From NCBI RefSeq assembly GCF_002863225.1, contig NZ_PKEK01000089.1:1-49679 (forward strand): a stretch of 49,679 nt of DNA, given 5' to 3'. Position 1 is the stretch's first letter. The number at the start of each line of letters is the position of its first letter. This stretch comes from Mycobacterium sp. (lineage in GTDB: Bacteria > Actinomycetota > Actinomycetes > Mycobacteriales > Mycobacteriaceae). The translations under genes were made by a program, and so were the position numbers. This document shows positions 15,268 to 23,376 of the stretch, piece by piece. A model generated the notes under the pieces. The model saw only the letters and a list, made by a program, of their open reading frames with translations. It was not told the origin of the DNA and ran no database searches.

Positions 15268-16467
15268 ATGGACTTCTCCTGCGTCGAGTTGTCGGTCGAG
15301 GATCAGGAATTCCGCGACAAGCTACGGGCATTCCTGGCCGGCGTCGTCACCGACGAGGTGATCCGCCGAGACCGCGAGACGGGGGAGAACTTCGACGAGG
15401 GCGTGCACCTGGCGCTGGGCGCCGAGGGCTACCTGGCCGCCGACTTCAACGACGAATCCGACGGCGGGTTCGGCGCGCTGCGCCGCCGGATCTGGGACCT
15501 GGAGATCGGCCGTGCCCACACGCCGTGGTTCCACTGGGGCACAACGGCTGTCGTCGCGAGAATGATGCGCGACTTCGGACCGCCCGAACTCACCGACGAG
15601 GTGCTGCCCGGCGTGCTGTCCGGGGAGATTCGGCTGTGCCTGGGCTACACCGAACCCGAGGGCGGCTCGGACATCGCGACATGCAAAACCCGTGCGGTCC
15701 GGGAAGCGGACGGATCCAGCTGGGTTGTCAACGGGTCCAAGATGTTCACGTCCAACGCCCACAACGCCAGGTACGTCTTCCTGCTCACCAACACCGACCC
15801 GGACGGGCCAAAACACAAGAACCTGACCATGTTCCTGGTTCCGCTCGATACTCCCGGAGTCGACATCCAGCCCATCCGCACCGTCGACGGCGACCGGACC
15901 AACATCGTCTTCTACAGCGACGTTCGGGTCGACGACCGGTACCGCATCGGCCCGGTCAACGGCGGCTGGGGGGTGCTGCGGGGTGCGCTCGACGAGGAGC
16001 ACGGCACCACCGAGAAAGAAGACGACGGCCTGCAGCGCATCGCGGTGATGCACGAGCATCTGGTCCTGATGGCCGAGGCGATGGATGAGGTGGCGGCGCT
16101 GGTCACCCGGGAGCGGCCCGATGGCAGTCGCCTGATCGAAGACTCTTCGGTCGCATATCGGTTGGGTCGCAGCGTCGCTCGCACCGAGGCGGCGCTGGGA
16201 ACCCCAGGGATGTTCGGCCGGGTGGCCAACGCACAAACCATGCGCGACGTCTCGCCCGACCTGATGGACATCCTGGGCGCGGCGTCGGCGTTGCCGGTCG
16301 ACACCGAGGGAGCCGCCGACAGAGCCGACAATGGCGGCGCGGAATACATCTTCCGGCTGGCCTCACCGGTCGGTATTTACGGCGGCACCCTCGAGGTGTT
16401 CCGCAACATGATCGCCCAGCATGCGCTCGGGCTCGGGAAGCCGAACTATTCCCCGCCGAGGTCCTGA
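15268..16467 (+). CDS. Acyl-CoA dehydrogenase (FadE type)
   Basis: This is an FAD-dependent acyl-CoA dehydrogenase of 399 residues. Family segments are LCLGYTEPEGGSDIATCKT in the middle domain, NGSKMFTSNAHNARYVFLLT, and VGIYGGTLEVFRNMIAQHAL at the C-terminus, where ACADs keep the FAD-binding and dimer contacts. The sequence resembles mycobacterial FadE proteins linked to steroid or terpenoid side-chain oxidation, but the substrate is not visible. ATG 15268 follows the TesB-like stop by five bases; longer in-frame sequence upstream lies inside that gene. The 3' end overlaps the convergent DUF427 gene by 22 bases. Confidence 0.9.
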   Translation: MDFSCVELSVEDQEFRDKLRAFLAGVVTDEVIRRDRETGENFDEGVHLALGAEGYLAADFNDESDGGFGALRRRIWDLEIGRAHTPWFHWGTTAVVARMMRDFGPPELTDEVLPGVLSGEIRLCLGYTEPEGGSDIATCKTRAVREADGSSWVVNGSKMFTSNAHNARYVFLLTNTDPDGPKHKNLTMFLVPLDTPGVDIQPIRTVDGDRTNIVFYSDVRVDDRYRIGPVNGGWGVLRGALDEEHGTTEKEDDGLQRIAVMHEHLVLMAEAMDEVAALVTRERPDGSRLIEDSSVAYRLGRSVARTEAALGTPGMFGRVANAQTMRDVSPDLMDILGAASALPVDTEGAADRADNGGAEYIFRLASPVGIYGGTLEVFRNMIAQHALGLGKPNYSPPRS

Positions 16468-17126
16468 GACTTCGGGAGCTCCGCGCGGAAAACGTCGACC
16501 CGGGTCTCGTCAAAACTGAGCAGCCCGGTGATCGGCCGGCTCTCCGGCAGTGGGTCGTGGTAGCTCCACGCCACGTCGTCGATATCGGCCGTCGACCAGT
16601 ACGTAGCCCAGCCCTTGTAATTGCAGTACGTCGTCGTATTCGATTGCCGCAGAGACTCTGTGCGCACGTGCGCGGGGTCGACGTAGAGTCGCGGCTCCAG
16701 CGAGGTCTCGAACAGGATCACCGTGTCGTCGGTGTCGACCAACGTCGTGGCGCCCAACTCGACCCGCAACCGGCGTCGGGTCGGCCGGCAGTCGACGCGG
16801 TGATAAGGGTTGGGCGGATAGTGCACGAGCGTGCGTCCCTCTTCGGTCCATGAGTCGACGGCATCCCACGGAACCTGGACGAATCCGGGTGCCTCGGATA
16901 CCGGCGCGCTGGGCAGGCCGGCGACCTCCTCGGCCCGAAAAGCGAAGCTGAGCGGTCGATCTGGCCGGTGTACCAGCAGCACCTGCTCGGTGTCGATGAC
17001 CGTACGGCCGTCCTTCACCGCCTGCACCCGACGGGGATGCGGCTCGATGTAGACCACGTCGGAGGGAAGCGTCGGCGAGAACCAGCCGGCTGGAGCGCTG
17101 CTCAGCGGTCCGTGTCCGGTGACCAT
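16446..17126 (-). CDS. DUF427 domain protein, two tandem copies
   Basis: This protein is about 226 residues long with two DUF427-like halves. The first covers about residues 20-115 (VYIEPHPRRVQAVKDGRTVI, then HYPPNPYHRVDC). The second covers about 120-215 (GATTLVDTDDTVILFETSLE, TTTYCNYKGWATYWS and PITGLLSFDETRVDVF). The Tyr-Cys-x-Tyr-Lys-Gly motif and the final LLSFDE are typical of the family. Function is unknown. Start ATG 17126 has GGAG nine bases upstream; ATG 17132 is possible. It is divergent from the CaiB gene and has no operator copy of its own. Confidence 0.83.
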   Translation of the reverse strand: MVTGHGPLSSAPAGWFSPTLPSDVVYIEPHPRRVQAVKDGRTVIDTEQVLLVHRPDRPLSFAFRAEEVAGLPSAPVSEAPGFVQVPWDAVDSWTEEGRTLVHYPPNPYHRVDCRPTRRRLRVELGATTLVDTDDTVILFETSLEPRLYVDPAHVRTESLRQSNTTTYCNYKGWATYWSTADIDDVAWSYHDPLPESRPITGLLSFDETRVDVFRAELPKSQDLGGE

Positions 17127-17178
17127 GCTCATGGACTCCGAGGGTACGCCGGCGGCCCGCCGTGGCATGGTGTCTGGC

Positions 17179-18360
17179 ATGGCCGGACCGATGGAAGGCA
17201 TCAACGTCGTGGAGCTCGGCGTGTGGGTGGCCGGGCCCGCGACCGGAGGCATCCTCGCCGATTGGGGCGCCGACGTGATCAAGATCGAGCCGCCCACCGG
17301 CGACCCGGCCCGGATGTTCGGCCGCATGCTCGGGCTCGACGTCGATGTGAGTCCGCCGTTCGAGATGGACAACCGGTCCAAGCGCAGCGTCGTGGTCGAC
17401 CTGACCACCGCCGACGGCCGCGACACCGCGCTCGAATTGATCAGCGACGCTGACGTTTTCGTCACCAACGTCCGGCCGGCGGCGTTGCGGCGCCTCGGCC
17501 TCGACTACGAGTCGCTGGCCGACGAGCACCCGCGGCTGGTGTACGGCTTGATCACCGGCTATGGGGAGACCGGGCCGGACGCCGATCGGGCTGCCTACGA
17601 CGTTGCCGCATTCTGGGCCCGCGGCGGCCTGGCGCACCTGCTGACCCGGCCCGGGGAGACGCCGCCGTTCCAGCGGGGCGGAATGGGCGATCACTCGGCC
17701 GGCATGACGCTGGCCGCGGCGGTCTGCGCCGCGCTGGTCGCCCGCGCCCGCACCGGAACGGGCCAGCTGGTCAGCACGTCGCTCTACCGGCAGGGGGCCT
17801 ACACGGTCAGCTTCGACTTGAACACCTACCTGATGTCCGGCCAGCCGATCGCGATCGGGCAGCGCGAGAAGATGTTCAACCCGTGCATGAACAACTACGC
17901 GACCGCCGACGGTCGCCGGTTCTGGATCGTCGGCCTCGAGGTCGACCGGCACTGGCCCCCGCTGTGCCGCGCCGTCGGCAAGCCCGAGTGGCTGGAAGAT
18001 CCGCGATTCGTCGACGCCCGGTCGCGAGCCGTCAACGCCGTGGAGCTGATCGGCGAGCTGGACCGCATCTTCGCCACCAGGACGCTCGATGAATGGGCCG
18101 AGGTCTTCGCCGGCGAACCGGACTTCTTCTGGTCACCGGTCAACACGATCGAGGACGTCATCGCCGACGAGCAGTTCCAGGCCGCCGGCGGCATGGTCGA
18201 CGTGCCGCTGGGTGACACCGCCGCGGCCGGCAGCGTGGCCATGGTGGCCACCCCGGCGGACTTTCACGGCACCCCGTGGGCGCCGCGTTCGGTGGCCCCC
18301 GAACTCGGACAGCACACCGCTGAGGTGGTTGCCGAGCTCGAGGCGCGCCGCCGGCCTTGA
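17179..18360 (+). CDS. CaiB/BaiF family (class III) CoA-transferase
   Basis: This 393-residue protein belongs to class III CoA-transferases, which move CoA from one acyl-CoA to a free acid. Its N-terminus INVVELGVWVAGPATGGILA and IKIEPPTGDPARMF fit the family. The catalytic aspartate is Asp171 in GMGDHSAGMT, at the position of Asp169 in formyl-CoA transferase. WARGGLAHLLTRPGETPPFQ and NNYATADGRRFWIVG follow the family pattern. It could activate the acid released by the esterase or lactonase. ATG 17179 is preferred by similarity of the start to family members; 17167 and 17191 are also possible. The next gene starts 96 bases later, behind operator site 4. Confidence 0.9.
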   Translation: MAGPMEGINVVELGVWVAGPATGGILADWGADVIKIEPPTGDPARMFGRMLGLDVDVSPPFEMDNRSKRSVVVDLTTADGRDTALELISDADVFVTNVRPAALRRLGLDYESLADEHPRLVYGLITGYGETGPDADRAAYDVAAFWARGGLAHLLTRPGETPPFQRGGMGDHSAGMTLAAAVCAALVARARTGTGQLVSTSLYRQGAYTVSFDLNTYLMSGQPIAIGQREKMFNPCMNNYATADGRRFWIVGLEVDRHWPPLCRAVGKPEWLEDPRFVDARSRAVNAVELIGELDRIFATRTLDEWAEVFAGEPDFFWSPVNTIEDVIADEQFQAAGGMVDVPLGDTAAAGSVAMVATPADFHGTPWAPRSVAPELGQHTAEVVAELEARRRP

Positions 18361-18372
18361 TCCAATCGAAAC

Positions 18373-18398
18373 TTTACAGATTCGACGAGAAGTGTCAC
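18373..18398. promoter_or_regulatory. Shared operator-like site 4 (TTTACA-N14-TGTCAC)
   Basis: TTTACA (18373-18378), 14 bases, TGTCAC (18393-18398), then GCTG as in site 1. The spacer GATTCGACGAGAAG shares GACGAGAA with site 3. It lies 58 bases before the first gene of the eight-gene operon (18457) and just after the CaiB stop. Confidence 0.65.
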
Positions 18399-18456
18399 GC
18401 TGAGTCCCGCCGGTTCATCGAATGCGACGAGGCGTTCGATCTGCTGAAGGGATGCG

Positions 18457-19017
18457 ATGGTGGATTACGGGCATCGGCGCCCACCAGGTCCGCAGCGCGA
18501 CGACAAGGGTTCGGTCACGTATCGACTCGACGTCGTCGCATCCGATACCGCCGACGTGGTGGGATCGATCGGAGGGTGGCTCTGCGACCGGGTGCGGGCC
18601 GGTTGGGACGTGCACGTCGCACTGGCACGGGGGTGTGACCACCGCCCGCTGGAAATTCTCGGCATGCAGGCCGTCGAACTCGACCCGCACATTCTGTCCG
18701 CAGGCGCCGATTGCACGGCCCGCGGCCTGGCGGTCAGCGCCGACGTGTTCGCCTCCGACACCCGGATCCAGCAGGAAGTACTGGCGGCCCTGGATCGCTG
18801 GATGACGGAAGTGACTCTCTGGCAGAACGATTGGCCGCTGTCGGTCGGGCACCGAACCACCACGGTGCAGCACGTGCTCTCCGGCGCCGCCCGGGCGTTC
18901 AAACGTCACGCGCTGGCCGCGGCGGGTCTGCCGGCCGCGGTCAGCCCGACCGAAATGTTGCGCAGCGACATGAAAGCCTCCCTGCCGGTGGTCTCAGAAC
19001 TGATCCCGGTTGGCTGA
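18457..19017 (+). CDS. Hypothetical protein, first gene of catabolic operon
   Basis: This is a 186-residue soluble protein that I do not recognise. It has no signal peptide or membrane helix. After a basic N-terminus it shows a strand-rich part (YRLDVVASDTADVVGSIGGW, then DVHVALARGCDHRPLEILG), a middle helix (RIQQEVLAALDRWMTEVTLW) and a helical end (VQHVLSGAARAFKRHALAAA). Start ATG 18457 has AAGGG five bases upstream. Its stop overlaps the next start by one base (TGATG). Position directly behind operator site 4 and coupling to the P450 operon suggest a role in the pathway, perhaps as an accessory or sensing protein (inference). Confidence 0.75.
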   Translation: MVDYGHRRPPGPQRDDKGSVTYRLDVVASDTADVVGSIGGWLCDRVRAGWDVHVALARGCDHRPLEILGMQAVELDPHILSAGADCTARGLAVSADVFASDTRIQQEVLAALDRWMTEVTLWQNDWPLSVGHRTTTVQHVLSGAARAFKRHALAAAGLPAAVSPTEMLRSDMKASLPVVSELIPVG

Positions 19018-19721
19018 TGCGCAAGTACCACGGCCACACCCTGCTCTATCTGCACGAGACGATCGCGCTGGGAACGGGCTCGAGCAACGAGTTCACCCAG
19101 GCCTTCACCGATATCTACGCGCCGATGATGCAGGGGCTGGGCGCGCGACTGTTCGCGCTGTGGGAGAGCACGCCCTACAACGGTCACTGGCCGCAAGTCA
19201 CGATCATCTGGGAGATCGACACGTTCGCCGACTATGCCCGGATCGGGACGGCGCAGGCACGCGGTGGCAGCCACCGGGCGGCAGCCGAGCGGTGGTCGGC
19301 GTTTCTGGCCGGCACCGGAGCCTCCGGCGAAGGACGAATCATGTACCCGGGGCCGAGCAACAGAACGCTGAGCCAGCTGACCGAAGCGAAATTCGGTGCG
19401 GCGGTGGTGATTCAAGAGATCATGCAGACCAAGCCGGGTCGCCAGGACGACTACATCCGGGAACTGGAGCGGCTCTACGTGCCGTGGTCGGAGCGCACCG
19501 GTAAACACTGGCTCGGGTCGTTCACCACCACCTTCCGCTTCAACGAGGTCATCCACTACTGGGCGCTCGACGGCGGCTGGGACTGTTTCGCCGAGCATTA
19601 CCCGTCGTGGAAGGAGAGTCCGCCCGCCGAAATCGTCACCTGGATGAGCGTGGTCCCGGCGCTGCGCGACGGCTGGGAAGACTCGATCCTGCAAGCACTT
19701 CCACCCTCGCCGCTGCAATGA
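19017..19721 (+). CDS. Dimeric alpha/beta-barrel (NIPSNAP-like) protein, tandem domains
   Basis: This 234-residue protein appears to contain two ferredoxin-like alpha/beta-barrel domains. The first (about 5-90) has LYLHETIALGTGSSNEFTQA and WPQVTIIWEIDTFADYARIG. The second (about 130-225) has AVVIQEIMQTKPGRQDDYIR, HWLGSFTTTFRFNEVIHYWA and CFAEHYPSWKESP. This resembles NIPSNAP-like small-molecule binding proteins; the biochemical role is unknown. It starts at ATG 19017, overlapping the previous stop by one base, and overlaps the P450 start by four bases. In catabolic clusters such proteins may act as cyclases, mono-oxygenases or carriers; none can be chosen here. Confidence 0.75.
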   Translation: MRKYHGHTLLYLHETIALGTGSSNEFTQAFTDIYAPMMQGLGARLFALWESTPYNGHWPQVTIIWEIDTFADYARIGTAQARGGSHRAAAERWSAFLAGTGASGEGRIMYPGPSNRTLSQLTEAKFGAAVVIQEIMQTKPGRQDDYIRELERLYVPWSERTGKHWLGSFTTTFRFNEVIHYWALDGGWDCFAEHYPSWKESPPAEIVTWMSVVPALRDGWEDSILQALPPSPLQ

Positions 19722-20932
19722 GCGAGTTCAGCTACGACCCGTTCGATCCGGCCGTGATGGCCGATCCGCTGCCGTACTACCGCGTTCTGCGGGAGCGTCA
19801 TCCGGTGTGCTACCTGCCGAAGTGGGACACCTACGCGCTGTCGCGGTTCGCCGACATCTGGGATGTGCTGGCGCTCAACGACGGAACGTTCGTCGCGTCG
19901 GAGGGAACGCTGCCCCCCGCGACGGTGCTGGCTCAGCACAACAAGGGGCCGGTCGCCGACCCGCCGTTGCAGCCGCTGCCGTTTCACGCCGTGTTCGACG
20001 CGCCGATCTACGACGGCGTCCGTAAGGCGCACAGCCAGCCGTTCCGGCCCCGGGCCGCCGCGGGGTGGGAAGCCCGGATTCGCGAGCTGGCCAACGAGCG
20101 GCTCGACGAGCTGCTGCCCCGCGGGACCTTCGATCTGACCCAGGACTACGGCGGGATCGTCGTCGCCACGGTGGTCTGCGAATTACTGGGCATCCCTGTC
20201 GAATTCGCGTCAGATGTGCTGGCCGCGGTGAATGCCGGCAGTCTCGCCGAACCGGGTAGCGGCGTCGACACCGCGGTCGCCCGGCCGAACTTCCTGGAGC
20301 ACCTGATCCCGGCCGTCCGGCGGCGACGCGCCGATGCGACCGACGGCGCGCTGCCGGTGGTCGACGGATTGCTCGGGTACCGACTGCCCGACGACCGCGC
20401 CCTCGACGACGCCGAGGTGGCGACCCAGATGCTGTGCGTGTTCATCGGCGGAACCGAGACCGTACCCAAGGTCGTCGCGCACGGATTGTGGGAGTTACTG
20501 AGCCATCCCGACCAACTCTCGGTGGTACGGGCCGATCCGGAGGCCAACGTGCCCGTCGCGCGCGAGGAGATGATTCGCTACTGCGCCCCCGCGCAGTGGT
20601 TCGCCCGAACCGCCCGCAAACCGTTCGAGATTCACGACACCACCGTCGAACCGGGGCAGCGGATCATCACGCTGCTCGCGTCGGCGAACCGGGACGAACG
20701 CGAGTACCCGGACCCCGATGAGTTCATCTGGGACCGTCCGATAGGCCGGTCGTTGGCGTTCGGTCGCGGACAGCATTTCTGCCTCGGCTATCACCTGGCC
20801 CGCTTGGAGCTCAACGTCCTGGTAACCGAATGGCTGCGGCGGGTGCCGGACTATCGCATCATCGACGAGGCGGCGTTCCGCCCGCCGTCCAGCTTCCAGT
20901 GGGGCTGGAGCAGGCTGCCGGTGGAGGTGTGA
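19718..20932 (+). CDS. Cytochrome P450
   Basis: This is a 404-residue soluble bacterial P450. The oxygen-binding I-helix reads FIGGTETV (about 243-249), the ExxR motif EMIR lies near 284-287, and the heme loop is FGRGQHFCLG with the thiolate ligand Cys355. It uses molecular oxygen and two electrons to hydroxylate a hydrophobic substrate. No ferredoxin or reductase gene is nearby, so electron partners must be encoded elsewhere. ATG 19718 overlaps the previous stop (ATGA). In the operon it is the likely first oxidation step, making an alcohol for the following dehydrogenase (inference). The CYP family cannot be named from sequence reading alone. Confidence 0.95.
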   Translation: MSEFSYDPFDPAVMADPLPYYRVLRERHPVCYLPKWDTYALSRFADIWDVLALNDGTFVASEGTLPPATVLAQHNKGPVADPPLQPLPFHAVFDAPIYDGVRKAHSQPFRPRAAAGWEARIRELANERLDELLPRGTFDLTQDYGGIVVATVVCELLGIPVEFASDVLAAVNAGSLAEPGSGVDTAVARPNFLEHLIPAVRRRRADATDGALPVVDGLLGYRLPDDRALDDAEVATQMLCVFIGGTETVPKVVAHGLWELLSHPDQLSVVRADPEANVPVAREEMIRYCAPAQWFARTARKPFEIHDTTVEPGQRIITLLASANRDEREYPDPDEFIWDRPIGRSLAFGRGQHFCLGYHLARLELNVLVTEWLRRVPDYRIIDEAAFRPPSSFQWGWSRLPVEV

Positions 20933-20933
20933 G

Positions 20934-21905
20934 GTGTGGTCGTACCGGATCGTCGCGCCCTACCAATTCGAGCGGAGCTCGATCCCGGACACGACGCCGG
21001 ACGCGCTGGCTGACGGCCAGGTGCTGCTGCGATTCCTGGCCGCCGGTGTCTGCGGCAGCGACATGCCGGCATTCCGCGGCGTGCGCGGCCTGCTGCCGGG
21101 TGACCACGGGCGCAGCGGTGCCGAGAAGGACGGTTTCCCGATCCACGAAGTCGTCGGGGAGGTGATCGCCAGCCGCAACGACCGCCATCGGACCGGAGAT
21201 CGCTTGGTGGGCTGGGCATCCGGCTTCGACGGCCTGATGGAGCGGGTCGTCACGGACGGCAATCAGGTGGCGTCCTACGACCCGGCGCTGAGTCCGGCGC
21301 AAGCCGTCGGGCTGCAGCCGTTGGCCTGCGTGCTCTACGCGATCGGGCAACTGCCCGACCTCGCCGGTCGCCACGTCGGCGTGATCGGTCAGGGTTCGAT
21401 CGGGCTGCTGTTCTCGGCTGCGGCCAAAGCGGCGGGAGCGAGCCGGGTCACCGGTGTCGACCCGATCGACCGGGCCGCGATCGCCACCCGGTTCGGCACC
21501 GACGACTACGTGCGGGCCACCAGCGACCGGTGGGTCAGCCATCTCGAACCCGCCGACCGCCCGGACGTCGTGATCGAAACCGTCGGCCATCAGGTGGCCA
21601 CGCTGAATCACGCCATCGAAGCCACCGCGCCCGGTGGCACCGTGTTTTACTTCGGGGTGCCCGACGACGACAGCTACCCGATCAGCATGCGCACCATGCT
21701 GCGCCGTAATCTCACGCTGAAATCCGGTGTGGCGCTTGATCGCCCACGGATGCTCGAGCTCGCCGGCACATTCGCCGCCGAGCACGCCGGCCTGCTTGCC
21801 GACTACTCGACCCACACCTTCGGGATCGACGACGTCCAAGCGGCATTCGAGTTGGCCGCCCGACCCGACAGCGGCCGCGGCAAGATCGCGATCGTGGCAC
21901 CGTGA
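20934..21905 (+). CDS. Zinc-binding medium-chain dehydrogenase lacking the structural-zinc lobe
   Basis: This 323-residue MDR-family protein keeps the catalytic zinc site, with Cys40 in VCGSDMPAF and His71-Glu72 in PIHEVVGEV, and an NAD(P) Rossmann loop GQGSIG (152-157). The four-cysteine structural-zinc lobe present in classical alcohol dehydrogenases is missing, and the chain is about 40-50 residues shorter than usual. It probably oxidises an alcohol to a ketone or aldehyde. GTG 20934 follows the P450 stop by one base, and the 3' end overlaps the aldolase gene by four bases. The substrate is presumably the P450 product (inference). Confidence 0.88.
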   Translation: MWSYRIVAPYQFERSSIPDTTPDALADGQVLLRFLAAGVCGSDMPAFRGVRGLLPGDHGRSGAEKDGFPIHEVVGEVIASRNDRHRTGDRLVGWASGFDGLMERVVTDGNQVASYDPALSPAQAVGLQPLACVLYAIGQLPDLAGRHVGVIGQGSIGLLFSAAAKAAGASRVTGVDPIDRAAIATRFGTDDYVRATSDRWVSHLEPADRPDVVIETVGHQVATLNHAIEATAPGGTVFYFGVPDDDSYPISMRTMLRRNLTLKSGVALDRPRMLELAGTFAAEHAGLLADYSTHTFGIDDVQAAFELAARPDSGRGKIAIVAP

Positions 21906-22651
21906 CGGCTTTTCGGCAGGCACTCGCTTCGGGCGCGCCGCTGTGGGGCGGGTGGATCACCGGACCCACCGCAATCGGTCCCGAGGAGTTCGCCCGCGCC
22001 GGATACGACTACGTCGGCTTCGACGCCCAGCACGGATACATCGACGACGCCGACATCGCGAACATGTTGCGCCGCATCGAGCACGTGCCGATCGCGACGG
22101 CGGTGCGACTACCCAACGCCGATGCGGCACCGATCGGACGGGTACTCGACGCCGGCGCGGACGCCGTCATCATCGCGATGATCGAGTCCGCCGAGCAGGC
22201 GGCGGCCGCGGTGGCCGCCACCCGCTACCCGCCCCGGGGACAGCGCAGCTTCGGTCCGCTGCGCGCCAGCCTCGGCGCCGACACCGCCGCACTCGAGAGC
22301 CGGGTCAGCGTGTTCGCGATGATCGAAACCGCCGCGGCGCTGGCCGATGTCGAGGCGATCTGCGCGGTGCCGGGACTCGCCGGGATCTACGTCGGACCCG
22401 CCGACCTCGCCATCTCGATGGGCGTCGACGTGACCAAGGCGACCACCGACCCCGAGGTGCAGCAGGCCATCGTCGGCATCCACGCCGCCGCGTCGGCCGC
22501 CGGGCTGATCCCGGCAATCCACGCCGGTAACGGAAGGGTCGGTCAGGCCATGGCGCAGTTGGGTTTTCAGGTGATCACGCTGGCTGCGGAATCCCAGGCG
22601 CTGCGGCGCGGCGCCGCCGCGGGTCTCGACGAAGCCAGGGGTGCCGAATGA
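21902..22651 (+). CDS. HpcH/HpaI-type aldolase
   Basis: This 249-residue TIM-barrel class II aldolase cleaves a 4-hydroxy-2-oxo acid (often to pyruvate plus an aldehyde) with a divalent metal. Family motifs are FDAQHGYIDD (base His), PPRGQRSFGP, the metal-binding Glu in MIETAAAL and GPADLAISMG. The QHG form of the first motif is a common subfamily variant. It overlaps neighbours on both sides (GTGA at the start, ATGA at the end), so synthesis is coupled. It indicates a carbon-carbon cleavage step near the end of the route and sets this operon apart from a simple fatty-acid pathway. The actual substrate is unknown. Confidence 0.9.
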   Translation: MTAFRQALASGAPLWGGWITGPTAIGPEEFARAGYDYVGFDAQHGYIDDADIANMLRRIEHVPIATAVRLPNADAAPIGRVLDAGADAVIIAMIESAEQAAAAVAATRYPPRGQRSFGPLRASLGADTAALESRVSVFAMIETAAALADVEAICAVPGLAGIYVGPADLAISMGVDVTKATTDPEVQQAIVGIHAAASAAGLIPAIHAGNGRVGQAMAQLGFQVITLAAESQALRRGAAAGLDEARGAE

Positions 22652-23376
22652 CGCCGCGGGTCGCGCTGGTCACCGGGGCCGCGCGCGGACAGGGCTGGGC
22701 GATCGCCGAACGGCTACGCGCCGATGGCTTCTCGGTCGCGGCCTGCGACGTCGATACGGCCGGACTCGAAGCAGTGGTCGACGGCCGCGGCGACGACGCG
22801 TTGATCGGGATACCGCTCGACGTGACCTCCGAGGCCGGCTGGCAACAGGCCGTCGCAACCACCGTCGACCGCTTCGGCGCGTTGACCGCCCTGGTCAACA
22901 ACGCGGGTGTGCTGCACCGCACACCGATCGCCGACGAAACCGCCGAGGCCTTCGAAAGGTCCTGGCGGGTCAATTGTCTGGGTGCTTTCCTGGGTATCCG
23001 GACCGCGCTCGGGCAGCTGCGCGCGGCCGACGGCGCCGCGATCGTCAACACCTGCAGCACCGGTGCGATCCGGCCCTTTCCCAACCACACCGCCTACGGC
23101 TCGGCGAAATGGGCGCTGCGAGGGCTCACCCAGGCGGCCGCGGCTGAACTCGCGCCGGCCGGAATCCGGGTCAACGCGGTGTTCCCCGGACCCATCGCCA
23201 CACCGATGCTCGACGACGACACCCAGGCGCGATTGGCGGCGACCTCGGCGTCGGGCCGCATCGGCAAACCCTCGGAGGTCGCCGATGCGGTCGCTTTCCT
23301 GGTCTCCGGCCAGGCCTCGTTCATCACCGGCTCGGAGCTGGTCATCGACGGCGGCCAATGCCTGAGGATTCAGTGA
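22648..23376 (+). CDS. Short-chain dehydrogenase/reductase (SDR), complete
   Basis: This is a 242-residue classical SDR. Motifs are the cofactor loop TGAARGQG (8-15), NNAGV near 84-88, the serine in CSTGAI, the catalytic pair Tyr150-Lys154 in YGSAKWA, and the C-terminal GSELVIDGG. The acidic CDVDTAG after beta-2 suggests NAD over NADP. Unlike the protein at 10520 it should be active, interconverting an alcohol and a ketone. It is coupled to both neighbours; its stop overlaps the monooxygenase start in GTGA. Confidence 0.92.
   Translation: MTPRVALVTGAARGQGWAIAERLRADGFSVAACDVDTAGLEAVVDGRGDDALIGIPLDVTSEAGWQQAVATTVDRFGALTALVNNAGVLHRTPIADETAEAFERSWRVNCLGAFLGIRTALGQLRAADGAAIVNTCSTGAIRPFPNHTAYGSAKWALRGLTQAAAAELAPAGIRVNAVFPGPIATPMLDDDTQARLAATSASGRIGKPSEVADAVAFLVSGQASFITGSELVIDGGQCLRIQ

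Noticed and set aside
10375..18456. KstR/KstR2 cholesterol-regulon operators
   Set aside because: The gaps of the block hold no TnnAACnnGTTnnA-like or ACAAG/CTTGT-like palindrome that I could see; the shared motif is different.
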